A stretch of 52,778 nt of DNA from CAIOZA01 sp964464375. GTDB lineage: Bacteria; Bacteroidota; Ignavibacteria; Kapaibacteriales; UBA2268. Position 1 is the first letter of the stretch. Each line of letters starts with the position of its first letter. The position numbers and the translations under genes were made by a program. Shown here piece after piece: positions 50,277-52,778 of this stretch. The notes below the pieces were generated by a model. It ran no database searches. It had not been told where the DNA came from and saw nothing but the letters and a program-made list of their open reading frames with translations. The stretch lies in the NCBI GenBank assembly GCA_964464375.1, contig CAYXFU010000025.1, positions 1 to 52,778 of the forward strand, read 5' to 3'.

Positions 50277-52628
50277 ATGAAATTTTTAGGTTATTTAGTA
50301 TTTTTTATTCTTTTTAATATTTGTACATCTTTTTCACAAGATGGTATTCCTGTACAAAAAATAAGAGGTGAAATTAGAAATTCGGCTAATCAACAACCTG
50401 TTGTTGGGGCTACAGTTTTATTATTTGACCAAAAGATAAAAAGTGGTGTAGGCTCAAATTCAAAAGGTAGTTTCAAATTCGATTCAATCACAGTTGGAAG
50501 ATATTCATTAAAAATAAGTTCAATTGGCTTTGAAACACAAATTCAAAATATCATTCTAACATCTGGAAAGGAATTAATATTAAATATCTTTTTAAATGAA
50601 AGTTTCGTTTTATCGAATAGTATTGAAGTTACTGCGAATAAAGAGAAATTCCTTCCAATAAATGAAGCAAATATTGTTAGTTCTACTCAATTTACATTAG
50701 ATGATGTCGAGAGATTTGCCGGCTCAAGAGGAGATCCAGCAAGAATGGCACAAAATTTTGCCGGTGTTTTAGGAGTTAGTAATTTAAGAAATGATATAAT
50801 TATTCGTGGAGGTTCCCCAACAGAATTATTATGGAGACTTGACGGTCTCGATTTACCCAATCCGAATCATTTTGGGACCCAGGGAGCAACAGGCGGACCT
50901 GTAGGTCAAATTAACTCTGGGCTATTAAATAATAGTGATTTTGTTACTGGTGGTTTTCCATCTGAGTATGGTGATAAAATGAGTGGCGTTTTTGATTTAA
51001 GAACTCGTAATGGAAACGATGAAAAATATGAATACCTTGCTCAAATTAGTTACAATGGAGCAGAATTAGGTGTTGAAGGACCTCTTCATTTTTTAAAAGG
51101 GTCTATTATAGCAAATTATCGTTATTCATTTCTTGATTTATTCAAGGAAATGGGAATGGATTTAGGTATTGTAGGAGTTCCCAGATACCAGGACGGTATG
51201 ATAAAAATGCACTTTATACCTGATGAAAAGAATCAAATAAATATTACAGCTCTTTATGGTAAAGATAATATTTTTATGCAAAGAGATAATCTTTCAGATG
51301 TTGTTACCGGAGACTGGAACCTGAAAAGCGGTAACAATAATTTTGCAATAGGATTGACTTGGCAATATCTTTTTTCTGAGACTTTATTTGGTAAACTACT
51401 GATAGGAACAGTTTACGATAAATATAATACTAATATAGATTCAATATCTTGTGACCAAAATGATATTCACAAGGTCATTTCTCTTGATAAATGGTTCTCT
51501 CAAAATTCAATGGAAGGTTATTCAAATATAAAATATAATTTATTTTATACACCATTCAAGAATCATTGGATAACTTTAGGATTGGAAGGCAGATATAAAT
51601 TTTATGAACTTAATGAAAAGAGATACTCATTTGGTTGGGGTGATTATTCAAACTGGGATTTGGATAAAACAGGTAATACTTTGCAAACACTTAGTTTTAT
51701 TAATTGGAACTGGAAAATAAGTCCTACTTTCACATCAAATTTAGGATTACATAGCCAATATTTAAAAATTAGCAATAAATTCACTGTTGAACCACGATTA
51801 GCTTTATCTTGGAATTTTACTGAAGGACAGTTTTTAAACTTAGCACTTGGTATTCATAGACAATCACTACCATTGCTGCTTTATTATTCTTCAAATACAA
51901 ATAATTCTCTTGATTTTATGGAATCAAAACACTTAGTTTTGGGATATTCTAACCAACTAACAGAAAACTTAATATTTAAAGCAGAGACTTACTATAAAGA
52001 TATTAGTAAAGTGCCTGTTAGCAATGGCGTGTCTGACTACTGGTCATTTCTAAATATAGGAACTAATTTCGGTTCAATTGGTGGTAAAGAAAACTTAATC
52101 AGCAATGGTACAGGAAGATGCTATGGGGCTGAATTTTCTCTTATTAAGCACTTCTCTGAGGGATACTATTTAACAACTACTGCTTCTTACGTACGTCAGC
52201 AATACATAGGTTCTGATGGAATTGAAAGATTTGGAGGTTTCGATAATATTTATATCGTTAATATCCTTGCCGGATATGAATGGAAAATTTCTGACATATT
52301 TACAATGGAATTTTCAGGTAAATACACATTAGCCGGCGGAGCTCCTTATACACCAATTGACACAATAACTTCCAGAGCTAATAATCAAACATATTACCTT
52401 ACAAGTCAGCCATTTTCAATTAGAAAACCAGATTACAAAAGATTTGATATTAAAATTGATTTCAGAACAAATTTCCAAAAAATAAGCATAATAGGGTATG
52501 TTTCTATTGAAAATCTATTTAATACTAATAATGTACTTGAATATCAATGGAGCAATTCAAAGAAGAAAATTGAATCTGTTTATCAATTAGGAATCTTCCC
52601 ATTGGGTGGTGTAAGATTCGAATTTTAA
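50277..52628 (+). CDS. TonB-dependent outer-membrane receptor under SAM control
   Basis: The 783-residue product has a signal peptide (MKFLGYLVFFILFNICTSFS, cut before QDGI), a carboxypeptidase-regulatory-like domain (about 28-115: IRGEIRNSANQQPVVGATVL, SIGFETQI), a plug domain (about 130-250, DIIIRGGSPTELLWRLDGL, GGFPSEYGDKMSGVFDL) and a beta-barrel ending GGVRFEF with a terminal Phe. It should import a substrate into the periplasm using TonB energy. A SAM-I riboswitch and terminator precede it by 57 bases, so it is expressed when SAM is low, pointing to methionine, a methionine peptide or a related compound. No partner transporter gene is visible before the window ends. Confidence 0.93.
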   Translation: MKFLGYLVFFILFNICTSFSQDGIPVQKIRGEIRNSANQQPVVGATVLLFDQKIKSGVGSNSKGSFKFDSITVGRYSLKISSIGFETQIQNIILTSGKELILNIFLNESFVLSNSIEVTANKEKFLPINEANIVSSTQFTLDDVERFAGSRGDPARMAQNFAGVLGVSNLRNDIIIRGGSPTELLWRLDGLDLPNPNHFGTQGATGGPVGQINSGLLNNSDFVTGGFPSEYGDKMSGVFDLRTRNGNDEKYEYLAQISYNGAELGVEGPLHFLKGSIIANYRYSFLDLFKEMGMDLGIVGVPRYQDGMIKMHFIPDEKNQINITALYGKDNIFMQRDNLSDVVTGDWNLKSGNNNFAIGLTWQYLFSETLFGKLLIGTVYDKYNTNIDSISCDQNDIHKVISLDKWFSQNSMEGYSNIKYNLFYTPFKNHWITLGLEGRYKFYELNEKRYSFGWGDYSNWDLDKTGNTLQTLSFINWNWKISPTFTSNLGLHSQYLKISNKFTVEPRLALSWNFTEGQFLNLALGIHRQSLPLLLYYSSNTNNSLDFMESKHLVLGYSNQLTENLIFKAETYYKDISKVPVSNGVSDYWSFLNIGTNFGSIGGKENLISNGTGRCYGAEFSLIKHFSEGYYLTTTASYVRQQYIGSDGIERFGGFDNIYIVNILAGYEWKISDIFTMEFSGKYTLAGGAPYTPIDTITSRANNQTYYLTSQPFSIRKPDYKRFDIKIDFRTNFQKISIIGYVSIENLFNTNNVLEYQWSNSKKKIESVYQLGIFPLGGVRFEF

Positions 52629-52633
52629 ATATT

Positions 52634-52668
52634 ATATGGGGACTATTCACGTTAAATAATCCCCATAT
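52634..52668 (+). terminator. Hairpin after TonB receptor
   Basis: atatggggactatt (52634-52647) pairs with aataatccccatat (52655-52668) over 14 positions with one G-T pair and a 7-base loop. It begins 6 bases after the stop codon. The T run is poor, so termination strength is uncertain. Confidence 0.65.
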
Positions 52669-52687
52669 TCTATAATTATATTCTGTC

Positions 52688-52725
52688 TCATTTCACAGTT
52701 CCAAACATCCAATGAATACTATGTA
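52688..52725. repeat. Dispersed 38-base repeat, copy 2
   Basis: tcatttcacagttccaaaca followed by tccaatgaatactatgta matches 49101-49138 at 34 of 38 positions, in the same orientation. The rest of the window end shows no gene. Confidence 0.6.
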
Positions 52726-52778
52726 GTCTCCTCTGAAAAAGAGCATAAGTATTAATAAAACCAGATAGTTGTGGATAA

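Overview
The window is about 52.8 kb of AT-rich bacterial DNA, apparently a scaffold from a metagenome or draft genome: there is a 100-base N run near 49.7 kb. The lineage looks like the Bacteroidota/Chlorobi side of the FCB group, possibly Ignavibacteria- or Kapabacteria-like. Evidence: seven proteins end in type IX secretion (T9SS) sorting domains; there is a FISUMP-domain protein, a TonB receptor with an N-terminal carboxypeptidase-regulatory-like domain, and a good -33 TTTG / -7 TAnnTTTG promoter; and many predicted signal peptides are cut just before Gln. I cannot assign a genus. No rRNA, tRNA or CRISPR array was seen.

Layout. 1-1.6 kb: an alternating array of long inverted repeats and small cargo genes (a toxin-antitoxin-like trio with DUF4258 and DUF2283, then a GxxExxY nuclease-like gene). 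1.6-4.6 kb (minus strand): an ECF sigma factor with a membrane partner, then a solitary urocanate hydratase. 4.8-10.6 kb: three tandem secreted beta-propeller (BNR) proteins with T9SS sorting domains interrupted in frame by palindromes. 10.8-18.6 kb: uvrA, two unknown genes, and a 1.2 kb-residue BNR/Fn3/T9SS protein. 18.9-20.6 kb: a FISUMP protein, a Y1 (IS200-like) transposase beside a large nested palindrome, and the stump of a second FISUMP gene. 20.7-30.9 kb: an amino-acid permease, a PIN toxin module between two gene remnants, a T9SS cyclophilin, unknown exported proteins, an orphan Phd antitoxin, nadB, a lipoprotein metallopeptidase and a glutaminyl cyclase. 31.2-35 kb: a type IIG/ISP-like restriction-modification enzyme carrying an in-frame DUF559 nuclease bounded by palindromes. 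35.2-39 kb: dnaK, a medium-chain dehydrogenase and a DUF4395 protein. 39.2-47.5 kb: a VIT-domain T9SS protein, a five-PAS hybrid histidine kinase and another T9SS propeller. 47.7-52.7 kb: a small unknown gene, a second PIN module, OsmC, the assembly gap, and a TonB receptor under a SAM-I riboswitch.

Themes. (1) Short GC-rich palindromes of several families occur between genes and also inside coding sequences, always in frame and at domain loops or linkers. Two small nuclease-like genes (GxxExxY and DUF559) are both bounded by palindromes, which suggests palindrome-delimited mobile cassettes, one of which has become part of a restriction enzyme. (2) Envelope traffic: T9SS cargo, Gln at the mature N-terminus, and a periplasmic glutaminyl cyclase that could act on it. 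(3) A complete transcription-attenuating SAM switch in front of an outer-membrane receptor, implying import of methionine or a related compound. Most functional calls rest on recognising family motifs by eye; no searches were run.
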